Position numbers and translations under genes: made by a program | In this document: positions 12,501-27,500 of the stretch, piece after piece | Layout: each line of letters begins with the position of its first letter | How positions within the stretch are numbered: the stretch's first letter is position 1 | Origin: Lutraria lutraria | Lineage: Eukaryota > Mollusca > Bivalvia > Venerida > Mactridae | Direction: 5' to 3' | Length of the DNA stretch: 64,000 nt | Assembly (NCBI GenBank): GCA_964023205.1 | Contig: OZ026833.1 | Span: 33,816,830 to 33,880,829, forward strand | Notes under the pieces: model-generated | The model's input: only the letters and a program-made list of their open reading frames with translations | What the model was told of the DNA's origin: nothing | Databases searched by the model: none

Positions 12501-15500
12501 GAATTGATAAATCGATCACAATCATTAAAAAATTAAATGAAACATTAATACATATTGTTTGTATAAAATAATTCCATTTTAAATGTATTACCTGTTTCTA
12601 GGGCTTGTTTTATTTTACGGTCAAGTTTGCCATCTAGTTTCTTGTTGACCTTTCTAAGATACTGAGCCGCATACACAGCCGGAGCAAAGCGTACCATGTT
12701 CTGTTCTCCACAACCGTACGGCATCTTGATTAACTGATCTATGTTGTTCATTGAGGGTCCAAATATGTCACCTTGATGAAATATGTAAAATTATTTTATA
12801 ATATTTTCAAACTATTATAACAAATTCAGAGGCTGATGCTAAAAGAGTTCTTAATAAAAATTGAGCTGTTTTACAACACCTTAAATGTATTACTAAATGC
12901 TCCCTTGCAACAGTTGCACTCGCTTAAAGTCATGATTTCGCTTCTCATAGAGACGACACTTTTAATTTTGCATTTCATGTTTTAAATTTCTTTAAGTAAA
13001 ACTTGCCAGTCATATTAAAGCATCGGAACGTTTTGTTCTATTTTATTTCCAGAAAGTCATAACTGTTAGTAACAAATCGTACATTTTTGGCATTGGTCAA
13101 TTCCAAGTTATCCGATATTTTTATTTGATGGCTGAACATACTCGCTACTCTGTTTACCTGTTACTGTGACTTGGATGCGCTGAGAACCAGGAACCACACG
13201 TACAGGATATACAATAGGCATTATTACTTCATCCACCTGTGGTTCAGCCGCCGTCAACATTACTGGTTGGTTCCCCTCTTCTTCGATTCCTGGAGGCTAT
13301 AATGTGATAACACGAAACCATTGATGACATCTTCGAATAATATTCACAATATATATCAGAACATATGTAAAAGACAAAATTTGACATAGATAGCTTTCGA
13401 TTATGATGACATATTCATCAGTAAGTGTTCACTTTAAAATCGATAAGTTTAATGAAAATATCCTTAATAAATGCTTTTGCAATTTGTTGTTCGTGACAGC
13501 TAGTTCAGCTCCAAAGTAGTTGACGTTTCCACTTTAGTCCTAGGTTCAACATAGTGGATACATCTACGCAGGTCAAACCCAGTAAGCCCTCACAGTAGTC
13601 ATAAACTCACCTTAACAATCAATTGTCGTTTAATACTGTCTTTGCCTCGTGAAGACAATGCTTCCACTTCAATGTCAATCGTCCCTGTCTTCAATGGCAT
13701 GACGGGAAGATAGGCGGACTCCACATCATTAGCTTTAACCTAGATGACAAAATTTGTTTCGTTATTTCTGAAACTAATCACAATTATTTTCATGCGAAAG
13801 GAGGCAACCCAATGCAGACTGACAAATTTAAGAATGTCAAAACAATGAAAACTTAAAAACAATCTTATGGATAAGTTGTATTGATGAATGGTTTGTTCTT
13901 GTGAAGTTTTACCTTTTTTAAACTAAAGCTGGCAACTATAAATAACAACAAAATTAAAAGCAACTGCAAAATCTTGCTGTCAATGCATAAAGATTTTGTA
14001 AATATCTCAATAGTATGTGTACTTACTAGAATACATTTTTGAAGGATGTCACCATTTTCCCTCTCTTTGCCATATCTATCAACTTCTAAAGATACAAATT
14101 CTTTCGACGAATTTTTCAAAGTAACAGTGACCTAAAGCAAAGAAGAGGAACAAGCTGTTCGGAATTGCAATGACATTTGATAAAAGGAACTTTTTAGTGT
14201 AGCTGGTAAGACAGACTACACGATTGTAGATCAAGATGCCGATCTCTCAAAGCAAAGATGCATCGTATGCATGTTTCTACGTGATGTTTTACTTAAATAT
14301 ATTACAACCAATACATCCAATCATTAGTCTCTCTCTATTCGAGGAGAACCCTATTGCACTGGTTAGTCCGATTTTGGAATATCAGAAAGTCTAATTACTT
14401 AAAATGAAAAAAAACTTTTTATCAACTGCGTGTACAAGATGCCGGGTTTGAATCACGTTTAGAGATTTAAACAGAATCAAACATAAAGCGCTCATTGTTA
14501 CGTATAATCTGTGTTTGTACGCTGAAGTTAAGCCACGGTATATTGGTGCAGATACATAAGTTTAAAGAAAAGTCAAATTACTCTGTTTTCCCAAGTTATA
14601 AAATAGTGCGGAAATGGTTTTGAAACAATATTCACCGATTATTTTAAAAATAGTCCACACGATAATGGGAATGAGATTGAGTATAATCATATAACTCAAA
14701 TTCTGACACGATAGCATTATATTGGGGTTAATAAGTTTCCCGAAAGCAAAGATCCAATAGAGTATCACTATAAGTAACTATACTTACATATAGATCATGA
14801 GAATGATAGTTGAAAACAAGCGCTTGGACGACGGCAATCTCGTTCTTCACAATGGAGGTAGGTAAATGAAGATTTACGAAGAAAGGGAGATAGGCTGTCA
14901 ACTGGAAAAAAATATCAACAAGAAAGTTGGTCAAAATAAATCAAATCAATTTACAAAGGTCAGTAGAGAAATAGAACAACACAAGCTCTGTAGAGCTGTA
15001 TGTGCAGTCTTACAACATTATAACAAATAATATTGAAACATACTGTCTTTATAAACTTACCATTTTGAAATTACAGTTCAATTTTATGCCATCATTCCAT
15101 TTTATTTATCTGTTTACGAGTTTGCCAGTAGTTCTAGATACAGAAGAATTAAAACAGTCATGTTTCTTCCATTACTCTCCCATACTGTCGTACACAAGTA
15201 CGTCATTTGCGGTCTTTTGCAATATGTGTCGCACAGACCATAAACAACATTGACTTAGAGATAACACATAATGGAATCAGATCGCACACAATTCAAACCT
15301 GTGACTTACATTTGCTGATTCTGTAGCGATACCCAGTCCACTATTTCTATTCAGCGCGTATCCAGTAGCAACCCAGTCGGTGATAGTGTCCGGTACAGTG
15401 ACTGACATGGCAGCATTACCACTTGGTCTAAAGAAAACAATTTATGCAAAATAATTTTACTCTCACATTTATGGCGATCAGACTAGATGTTTTACAACAT

Positions 15501-18500
15501 ATTTGCTTATATTTTGATGGCTTATTTCGTAGGCGGACATTTTCAAGGCATCCTCTGTGTAGAGCGAACCCTGACCAGTGTTATAACTTGATATTGTGCC
15601 CTGAGTTCGAACTCAAAGCCTGAAGTCCGTAATCCAAACGCTTCCAGTTCAACTCAGCATGCGGACCAAAGATATGTTTATCGTACTATGTTACATTATT
15701 CTGTCTCCTCCTTACCCGATCGACGTATTTGACCAGATCCACGTCTCCGGGAAATCTTTTCGAGTTTGTCGCTCCTGTCCAATAAAACCACCGTTACCAG
15801 CTCCCATAGACCAGTGTCCCGATTCTACTTGATCGTAAGCTACTGCAGATCTACCCGGCATCACTGAAAGTAACACTATTAATAAATACATTAATCAACA
15901 GTATTCCAAACCTCACGATTTAGAATCGATCTTCACTAAATTTTGTTTGTTTGATTCATTGGCTTTTACGCCCCTTTTCAAGAGTCAGATTAATAAAAGT
16001 CGAACAGTTTACTTAACCATCGTTCCTGGAAAGAACCAGTACTAGACACCCACCCTTCTACTTGCTCACATAAAGACACATGGTCGGTAGCGGAACTCGA
16101 ACCCACAACATTATCAGTGGGAGTTGATAATGAATTGAAGTCAGCGAACTTAACCACTCGACCACAGAGGCGGGCCAAATCATGATTTGCTACCTTTTGT
16201 CTAAACCTCAAGAAGGTATTTCAAATGGCCATGCAAGAAAAGTATTCATATATGTACTATATATAGACTCATGTACACCTGCTCACGTGCCTGAAGATTC
16301 TCCCACCAACAACAAGAAGGGGTACAGAACGACAACTCTGTATTGAGGGATTATGATCTATTACATACAAAGAAAAGAAACTTAAACTTACCGGACCAGA
16401 GGTTGAAGTCATTTACCAAGGCGTCAGTAGCGACTGTCATACAACTTTGCTGAAATAGATAAAATATTATTATGAATTAGTTACGGATTCCAGAAACAAA
16501 TTCACTTACAAAAAAATGCAACCAAATTGCTACTTTCCCGAGCCCCACCCCACAACCCGATGTAATTACAGGCTCATAAAAAAGAGGGCAAAGTCTTCCG
16601 AAGGGTAACGCATTAAAACGGTATGTAGCAAAGATATATGGGGTTAAATCTAATTTATGGCCCTACCGATCACTTGCATTAAAGAAATAAAAAAAATACT
16701 TGTATAGATAATAGACGAACATCACTTAGCGAACACGTATATTCAATGCCAGGCCTATTTGAGAGAGTGAACGATAATTCAGCTTTTCATATATTATGAT
16801 GATTCAAGGACCATTACCATGACGTTCTTAAAGTGAACTGGCTTGTTATCTAACTTGAACAAGACATTGCACGCCTAAATATTATATTGAAACAAACTGA
16901 TATATGACATTACTACGTAATAAACTGTTCTTATCAGAAAGTGGTTAACTTTTGTGGTAGCTGACCGCTTTGTGAAATAAAATCAGGCAATAAATATGGT
17001 ATAACAGCCCTTAGCAATCAATATTAATACATCTCTTTATAATGAAGTCCGGGTTTACAACCGGTTATAAATATTGACAATATTTCTTAATTCGATAAGA
17101 CATCCTTTTTATTTAAACTAGTTTTATGGGTCTCAAAGCGAGTTATTGGTGTACGAGATGTTATACCGTAAATACTTCCATTGGACTATTTGCGTGAAGT
17201 CTTTTGTATAAAAATGAATCCCTGTATTTCCATTCTGGTTTATCTGAGACTCCAAGACGTTGGTATACCTGAAAATAGTGTTCCGAATGTAAATTACCAC
17301 TTCAACCACTTTTTGTTTAAAGCATATGACAAAAAAGTTATGATATTTAGTATGTTATTGCTTCTTACAGACTATTCTGAAGCAATTTAATTGGAACAAT
17401 TACTACATTGTAGAAAAGAGGCAAACGAAAGTCAACCATAATGTATTGTAGCGTAAATCTTCTTGTTTGTAATAAGCTCCTTTTCTTCACCAAGAACACT
17501 ACAATCATATACTTAATAAGTACTGTTAACTATCGAAAGCACTGTTATGTTTACTTTTTCTTTTGTGATATCATTTCCCGATTTCTGCAAAAGGACACTC
17601 TTATCAACTGCTAGAACATACACTTGGGATTCGGGGTCAGCTCTTATATTAAGAGTCACATTACTACCTGGCTCCACTTGACTTCTGTCAAACCTCAGAC
17701 TGACCTGTTTATAGAAATATCGACAAAATGAATGAAAGTAAAGTAAAGAAGCACAATATTCAAAAGTAGTATTGGTAGCGCAATGTAACAAATGTTAGTA
17801 TGTAATGGATACCATAGGATCGATTTGTCGAATCTCTGTCTTATACCGGAATTCGACAACGATAAACAAAACAAACTTACAAAAACATAATCGTTAAATC
17901 TTATTAAATTGCATTGAATGAAAAAAACAACAGAATTTAGGGTCAACGACTCGTGGGCTAAAACTAATGATATGTATTGTTAATTAAATATCATTTATTA
18001 CTTCACAAAGAATCAATTAAAAACATAAAATTAATGTAAACCTAGTATTATGTCTAAAGGGTATGAAATATACTTGAATTCAAATGAACACATACGCATA
18101 GGCCTCTGACAGGCCTCTGGTCTGGTCATTTCTTAGATCTTATAATTGTTCAAAAACGAGGCTGACAATTTCACTTACATCATTCTTAAATGTCGTTTGA
18201 ACCTCATAAGAGATTGCATCAGCTATGATCTCTCCGTGTTCTTCATCGAAATAATAGGCTAGAATCTGACTCTCTGGAATCATTTCTGATGTCATTTTAA
18301 TGTAGAAAACATTCTTCTGATATGGAGAAGTAATATAAGTGAAGTGGGTCTCTAAAATCCTACACCCATTGATTATCTATACAAAAAATAAAGGGTTTTG
18401 TTTTTAAAATTGAAAACTTATTTTGAAATTATTCTGTTTCACTTTTCCGTTTTTATTTGCCTTCTATTTGTCAAACATCCAAAATATATTTGAAATGCTT

Positions 18501-21500
18501 AAAACGATCGAGTTCAAAGAATATATAGTTTAGCTTACGGCAAAATCATTGTGGGTATTGGATAAACTATAATGTCTCACAAAGTATGAAATATTCAGAT
18601 CTTCTCAAAACTTTACTAAATCATTATCCGTACTTACATGAGAGGTAAATTTCTATTTTGGTCTGTCATTGACTAATGGCTAAAAACATGGATATATTGG
18701 ATAAATCATTATGTTTTTAAACGATATAGAAATCTATAATATATTACGAATTTCTAAGTATTGTGTATCAGAATAGTGTACACTTACATGATAGGTTATT
18801 TTCCCATTTGGTCTGACATTACTACGAATAGAAAACTCAGCCTGCTTCCCGACCTGTTACATAGTAAAACAATAACATAAATTACAAATATTGAATGCAT
18901 ACTTTGCATCAGGCCCGTAGGATTAAGCCAATTTCAGATTAGGGGACTGATTTTAATTTGGCGGACAACGAGAGGATGCAGGACAAATACAGCCCATAAT
19001 TATAAACTCTAACCGTTTCCTACCGTCATGTGTATTACAGTCGTCCTAAAACTCATACTGATTATAGACGAATTTGAATTTAATAACGTACTCGTACTTA
19101 CAGCCACTTGGGATATGAATCTTCAGATTTGTCCAATCTACACAAACGGCATAATTAATGATGAGTGAAGAATTTTGAGAAAATCTAATTAAAAAAAAAC
19201 ACATAATTATCAATGTTGAATTTTGTCGTTAAGTCTAGTTTGTTGTTTATACCAGATAATCACTGGGGCATACCTGAACAAAGGAAGATTTCATTTCCAG
19301 GTGAATGTATGCCTTACTGACAGTGCGGAACCGTTCAATATTCTTGGAGATTTTGACGTCATTCAACTTTACCTGGAAATTAATAGCAGAATCCAGGAAA
19401 TTAATCACATAAAATATGTAATTTCTGAAACGATGCCTTAATAGAATTTTTTACATGGTCAACTAGACATTATTCCGTTAATTGGGTTTATTTGCATACA
19501 TGAATAAAATCGAGTAGATTTTGTTTTTATAGCTATTGTATAGAAATCGATGTCAACGTTATTTGTTATCATCTTACACTAAGGCTGGAATATATGTTAT
19601 ACAACTCGTTTAAACCTTAGATATTGGTTTTGAACCATCTGAAGTAGATAATTCCAATTTTGCAACTTCTTAGTGAACATGAGCATTTGTTCAAGTTTAT
19701 TCAACCACGTTTTTTTAGCAATACTCACACAATACGATGAAGAAGTGGACAGTTTAAAACACTTGCGGTTGTGAAAATATGTCAGTAAAAAAATTACTAA
19801 GAGACATTGAGTTGATTTAAAATTCCCCTTGACTTACATCGATATGACCTGTCGCAACATTGTCAGGAATATCCAAGTCTAGCTTAATCATACCATCTTG
19901 TGGGATAGGTAGAAACATGTTTGGCATAAATATGACGTCACCTCCAGGGAAGGGCGATACGAATTTCATCAAATTTGAAGCTGGGTGCTGGGGAACTCTA
20001 AATGTGGATGCTGCAGATGATTTCTTATCAGACAGGTAGGTAACTGCAACCTGTAACCTATCACCAACCGAGGAGAGTGGACGACCGTCTGGTTGAGTAA
20101 CCTTAATCTATAAAAAAGGAGAAGAAAATAATACAAAGGTTGTTTCTGATTTCTGCTAATAATGCTGCGAAAAAAATGTACTCAAGTATATTAAAATATA
20201 GCTAAAGCTATTACATCTTATGTTAATTTGTTCTTCACCTCTGAATTGTGTGGGGTAGGTAGGTAGTACATGTAGCTTTAGTATAGAATGTGGTTAGTAC
20301 TGGTTAAGGCCTAAATGGAGTCCAGGGAAGCTGGTTAGGATAACTTCCCGCCACGATATGACTGAAATAAAATTGGAAATGGCGTTAAATTCGAATAAAT
20401 AAATAAACCATTTCAGTTTAATATTTGCAATGATATCGACAATCGAACTTGTTGCTCTTTGTCATAGGTAATTATCTGCTATTTTCATCAATCAACCAAA
20501 AAGAACAAATAATGAATTATATCGTTCACTTGTAATTACATTTTCTGACTTTGATAGCTTAACAGGTAGTATAATATTAGATCGTTGCACATGAAGCTGA
20601 TACTCCAGAAGCAAATTACCTTTTTAGAACGTGTTTAAAATGCATGCCATGAAAAACATTATTAGGGTACTTTGTCCTTTTTTTTATCCAAGAATAATTC
20701 ACTTACGTAAGTCGTGTATGTGAAGCCTGGTTTGAAGACACTGTTGTCAGTATGGAACTCGAGTTTTATTGGTCTCTCGTGGTACTCGATCTCACTTTCA
20801 CCAGCTCTTGTTTCACCAGTTTCTTCTTCTTTGACTTCCGCTGTCACTGTCAATGTGTCGTATTTCAGATTTGGGTCAAATTTAAGCAGAGTGTCAGTTG
20901 CAATGTTGAAGTCAGCCTCGCCGTCAATCTGATTCAGGTAGATGTTTCTTATATTATACAAGTTGTGTTTCATTTGAAATGAGTGCGCTATTTGTTGCTT
21001 TTATGGTTTAGCCATGATCACTAGAACACCCCGAGATTTAAAACAATATATTGGCTCAATGAATTATATACTATATAGTACTGTTCATTTGGATCACATA
21101 CTTCAATTTATTTTACATCTATCCAGCTTACAACTTCTATATTTATTGACGGGCGGAAACATTGGGATCCAATTCTTCAGTCAGATACAATGCTGTAGCA
21201 CATGTGTTATCCTTGTCAAAAAGCTGCAAAAATGCATGAACATTCAAGCTTTGCGATGTTTGGTTATTCATTAACCCAATCTGTAATCGGTGCATGCTTT
21301 TTATTATCATTTTTTCACTTCTTTTTTATGCAAGCCCATGAAAAGGCTTAAGCATTGATCAATACTTTGAATGACAGCCTTTGAGAGCATACACAAGCCT
21401 GATAAAATCATTCTCTTCCTTATTATATCAAATATCACCACTATGGTATAATACGCACCTCAAATTCTGTTTGTATCGCCTTTGGTTCGTAAAACCACCA

Positions 21501-24500
21501 ATACCGGGAGGATTTTGAGACACTCAGAGTAACCCGCCCTTTAACTGGCTTGCCATATGTGTATCTGATGAATACAAAATACTAATCACTAAACAGAACA
21601 GAGGAAAACCTTATTCTAGACGTGTACATGGTACATAGTACAATATACATATTATAAATTATAAGGTAAAGGTTTTGTTTATTATAGTGTCACCCCTATT
21701 GAAAGGGCCAGCCAAGTTGGCTTATGAGACACTTATCTTATGTTCACGCAGTACCTCCCGAATCCCTTCTCCTTTGATATTTATAAACATGAAGGTCTGT
21801 AATAATAAAAGGAAGAAGAAAGAAATCTATAGCCATTGTGCATACATGAGAATGAAATAGTCATAAATTCATTCATGTATAACATTTATATAAAACCACT
21901 AGTATATTCAGCAAACAGGACGTAAAAACAATTATCTAACAATTTATTCATATCATCTCCAGTTGTTCATTACAATAAAACATTAAATTACTTATACAAT
22001 TATAGATAGCAGATCTATAAATTATTCGTTGTTGTTGTTGTAATTGCAATTATCATTATTCACTCGATAAATGCAGTCGTCTAAATGCTAGTTCGTTGTT
22101 AATGGCAATAATGATAATAATAACAATATTCTATAATTGATGTCATTTTGACAAGACAATCACTGTATTTGTTTTCGTCTATGTGCTGTTGTAAACAACA
22201 ACAAAGTAGGTTGATGAATCACATTAGCCAGTTTTATTTTGTTGATTATAATCAACTTCGCCTTAATTGTAAATACAACCAGCCCTCGTGGCAATGTTGT
22301 TTCAATGTAAAAACACATCAAATGTTTACCTTCAGTGTAAAACACTCACATTTAATGATGATAATTCAAGGTTCTATAATGAGAGCTAGTATCATTACAC
22401 AGTCAAACATGTGAACAAAGGCCATTCTTGTGAAAGATATACAGTGGTCTTTATTGACATGTGGTTTTTATTCAGAGGTCATTTCGTTCTGAATAAGCCC
22501 AATCTATGACGGTTTTAAAAGAATGACCTTTATTCACGGGGTGACCTTTATTCTTGTGTGGTCGCAAACACAGGTCTGACTGCTATGCTGAAATTTAAAC
22601 ACATAATGGAAATCGGTCAGAAAAAGAGTGGTCGATATATTGAGGTTGTGCTCGTACATGAATGTGGTTGCTAAGTGAGGTGTTTCTGTACCAACCCTAT
22701 CCGTTAATGCGTTGACAAATTATATTAAGTGATGTGTTAATGGTGCAATTACTACTAATTAGTTGTAATGTAGGCATACTTTGTGTTGTCTTATATATAC
22801 GTGACCAGAGGGTTGATGTTGCTGTCTGATATCAGTATAATATAATGTAACAATCATGTACGAGGTGTCAGTTTACCGGACACGCAAATTACCAGAAAAC
22901 AAAAATAAACTACATAGCTAGGTTACTGCATTGTTTACGGGTTGACTTTTCTGTTACAGGTACATTTCAGGGCTCCAGATAAATATTTGGGGAAGGGATA
23001 TTTTACTCTCTGCTTTCTTTTAGCAGGGGTTATCAATTTTTGAAGGGTATTGGCAGTCATGGGAACTACTCTTGATGTTATTCACTTATAAACACCAATA
23101 TACTAAAGCATACCTTCTAAAATACTTAGTTGTAATGTGTTCTATATTTAACAAGTACACTGTTTTCATAAACTTATTTTGCATCCAAGGTAGAATGTAA
23201 CTTATATCATTATGCAATACCTTTGCCTTATTCACTATGTTTAATTAAATCACTTAAATAGTTACGCATTCTAATCCAGTAAAACGTGTACCCTGGAATT
23301 TAAATACGTACTGGTACGCTCTAGAAATATTGTTTATGCGTAATTGGGAAAACTAATAGGTATGTACGCAAATACTGCAGCCCTGTATGTACAGTAATTG
23401 TAGGATGTTTTAGCGTATTATTTGATTATACACTTTTTTATATAAATCACTTGTTTTATGGCACGTGATTCGATGCTTATACTTGGTTTTAACGTCTCAC
23501 AAATAACCAGAGTCATTTAGGGACTACCAAAGTTTAATGGTTGAGAAAGACATCAGACATACCAGCTGTGTCTAAACACGAATTATTCGCAATTAATATG
23601 GACAGCTTCCTCAATAATTGTCACCTGTGTGAGGGAGTAGTGATTATAAGTTATACTCGATAACCCGACCGCAGATGGCCCTAAAGGATTTGATACAGAT
23701 ATTTAACAAATTATATATAATGTATATCTATTTATCTATTTACTAACATACATTAAGTGAAAATTTGAATGATACTTAGCATGGTGTAAAATGTAACTGA
23801 TTTGTACATTAAATATGACTGGAACCGATTATTTAACCGATTAATCGCATTATGCTGACGAGCTGATTCAAATCCCGATTATCGATTGCAGATTTTCAAC
23901 CGATCACCACTGACTAATATTTTCAATCAGACAATGATTTCTTGAGTACTATGAAATTACTAGAATTCTAAAATATTAACTTACTTAGCTGTTACTTTTC
24001 CCTTTAACTGCGGGTTATCTACTGTACCAAAGGGTGGAAGTTCAACTTTCACTTCGAACAATGGTAGTACTGAAATATACATTATTATATGCTAATACAG
24101 GGTTTTGCCGTGTTGCCAGAACGAATCTGTGTTAAAAAAAATAGTATTACTGCAATTTTATGTTAATACCATGTTAATTGGTAAATTAATTTATTCGCCT
24201 ACTATATTATCTGTTTACATTGTTGACGTCTTGTTGGTGTAAAAAGTTTAAGGTGGAATGTTACAAGTTTTTTTTATGTCATTCGTGATATAGATCTAAG
24301 TTCTGAAGACGAAGCAGTCCAATTCTACCATAAATGCAAACAGCCTTACCATAGTTTTTAACTTCAAAATGGAGAGATTCCGTTTCGTTGTTTTCCTATA
24401 AATATATAGTAATCACCTTCAATAATTACACCAGCAACAATAATAATTATAACAATATTAACTACCAACAACAACAACAACAAAAATTTGAACGTTAATT

Positions 24501-27500
24501 AAAATTACACATACCATTATGTGATTATTAATTCTATCTATGTATTCACATAATATTTTATTGTAAGAGTATATACATGTAGCTCGCATATCATTTTTCT
24601 TAAAATAAAACCTTCGAGACTTAAGACATTGTTATAATTATCATTGCCATGATTATCATTCGTATAATTATCAGTCATATAAATATTAACATTTTAATGA
24701 TCAATATTACATGTATAAGATTCTTTCCAGTCTGATCTTTGGAGTCATCAAGTATGCCTGTATGCATCCATCGTAAAGATCGTATTCTTTTCCACATCAT
24801 GTTACTACGAGAATTAATGACTATGAAACTACACACAGGCTTGTACAAATAACCAACACCGTTTACATCCACCAGGGAGGGTATGATAGTGTGTGTGTCT
24901 ATCTGAATGTCTCACCTTGTTCGTGGCTTTAACTGTCCACCTTCCGAGAACTGGTTGATCTGACAATTGTAATTCTCCTGACATCCCAAACAAATTATTC
25001 TCTCCTTTCTCCACTTTGATTGTGTTGTCTTTAGGATCCTACAATGTTAGATTACAAGCTTATATTTATGTTTGGCATTATTCAAACGCTTAACCCCCTC
25101 CGTAGTCGAGTGGTTAAGGTCGCTGACTTCAAAACACTGTAACCTCTCACTGATAGAGGGCTTGGCTTCGAGCCCGGCTACCGACTATATCTCTTTATCT
25201 GAGAAGAGAAAGTAGGCAGTTGCTTATGGAGGATAGGTGTCTAGTACTGGTTCTTCCCAGGGACGATGATTGGGTTAACTGTCCACATCATATGACTGTA
25301 ACTGCTTAAAGGGGGCGTAAAACTCGATGAAACCAACAAACAACGCTTAACAGTCTATTAAACATTTGGACAGGTTTAGTTTGGCTGAAACAACATGGTG
25401 TTATTTATTATCTAATAATTTTGTTTTCGAAATATCTGGACGAGGTTGGGGTTGACGGTGGTCTAGTGCTAACGCGCATGACAACCAATAAAAAGGTCAT
25501 GGGTTCGAAATTTTGGATCCGTTTCTCGATATTTCAGGGACGTTTTTTAAGTGTCCTTATCCCAACCACCGAACCGAGTACTGTGTCTAGAAAAACGTAC
25601 GGCGGAGTCTTGTATCGGTGCTTTACACCGGTCACGATAAATAATTCGGACAACAATTCGAACAAAGAGTATGGATAAAAATGCCTGGTTCCTCTGTGTC
25701 CTCTCACCAAATATGGAGAAACTCTGAAATTACCGTAGCTGTCGAATGAGTCGTTGAAAAACAATCAAACAAACTAGAAAAGTTAACCGACAGTTGAAGC
25801 AGCCAAAAAAACATGTTCATGTTTTGTTTCCTTCCATTTTAAGAAGCGGAAGCGAAATGATACACCCAATTGTCTACTTACAACCACCTGTCGCCTCATT
25901 ATTTGGTAAAAGCTATACATAGCTAATGTGTATTGTTATATTATGAGCCGACTATATAAATAAATAGTTGTATCTTGTATCTCTTATTCATACATTCGCG
26001 TTGAAAAAAGTACCACAGATGGTATAAGTTTACCGATTGAAGTTTTGATAACTATATGTGTGCGTCGTGGCAAAATCTCAAAACCGCTATTATTTGAGTG
26101 TGCTTTTGTTACACGTTCGTTGTTTTTCTCGAACTCATGTAATGAAAATGTTGGTCTCGCATAAAAATATTATAAGTGTACGTTCTGTCGCGCGTGCGTA
26201 TGGCGTAATTCATACATGCAAGAAAGTATACTTTTATAACGAACTACATTCTACTCTTCTATCACAGATTCTGATAGTGATTATAATAATTAAAGTATTG
26301 TAATATTAAAGTTGATATAGTATTAAAAGATATAAAACAAATATTTACATATATCTTCACATCAAATGATCCTTCCTTTGGTTTCATGTCTTTGTCGACG
26401 AGAAACACTCGGTATCGCACTGTAAAATAGAAAGATACATAATAATATTTACGTCACATATTGTTCTTGGAATCGCAATATCTTGTAGTTAAGCTGGCAT
26501 ATAAAGACTCACCAGTCTTATATGCCAATTGAATTATCAGTTCAGTTCAGTTTATTACAAAATATCGGCACATACATGCCTATGGTGAAATTACTAGTAA
26601 CAAACATAAATACAGTATGTCTAGATAGTTAAATACATAAAATGGTGCAAATACATTGTATAAAATTAAATAATTGAGACATATGGCATGATACAAGTTT
26701 ATCACTGCACGATTTAACTAACACGTCATGGTACTAAGTTGTAGGTCTAGTCAGTGAACTACAAACAAAGGAAAGATATGTGATATGTAAATGATCAGAC
26801 TACTGTTGAGCTCATTGTAAACAGACAATACATAACTTAAAATGCATTATAATATCCTGTATGTCAAATAAAACTTATACGTAAGCTCAACAGAAAAGTT
26901 CAATCGTATTTCAAAGATACTATGTTGTTAGTTCTTTGTTTCATTGTTAACAAGCCGACTCTACCAAACGTTTCATCGACTATTTCGAAGGATAAGATCA
27001 GGGAAGTTACACGTGCGAACCATTGGGGGGGGGGTCAAAGTTTATTTATTTCTTGAAGGTAACATATAAAGTATAAAACTTATTTACAATTAACCTTAGT
27101 TTGTTCAGAGTATTAAAAAACTCAAATTGAATGCATACAGTTTTCTGTCTTTAACACGGGTCTGATATTAAAACTTCGTATAATTTGAATGTTTTACACC
27201 ATATGAATCCATGTGTTATAATATTTTATATAATGCGATGCATCTACTTCTATATATGTATAAGTCAATAAGAAAATTTACCTTATAATGTATCAGTTTA
27301 CAATGAACAAATGATAAACATTGTATCGTCCTTTTCTTACCTAATTGGCCCGTCTTATACATCGCTTTGTCTGATTGTATAAAGATATGTCCATCGTTGT
27401 TTCTACTGAACGCGTATCCTCTTGATGCAGAACAATGTATTGGCTTATACGTAGAAAATGGTATGGAACCACTTCCATTGATATTCAGAACAAAATTGTG

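Noticed and set aside
16818..16874. Anaphylatoxin domain in the TEP bait position
   Set aside because: The region between KSVLL and FPETW has only two Cys (in ACNV and QSCM) and lacks the CC...C...CC pattern.
20714..20982. Plus-strand ORFs opposite a TEP exon
   Set aside because: Antisense shadows of the macroglobulin-domain exon at 20707-20928.
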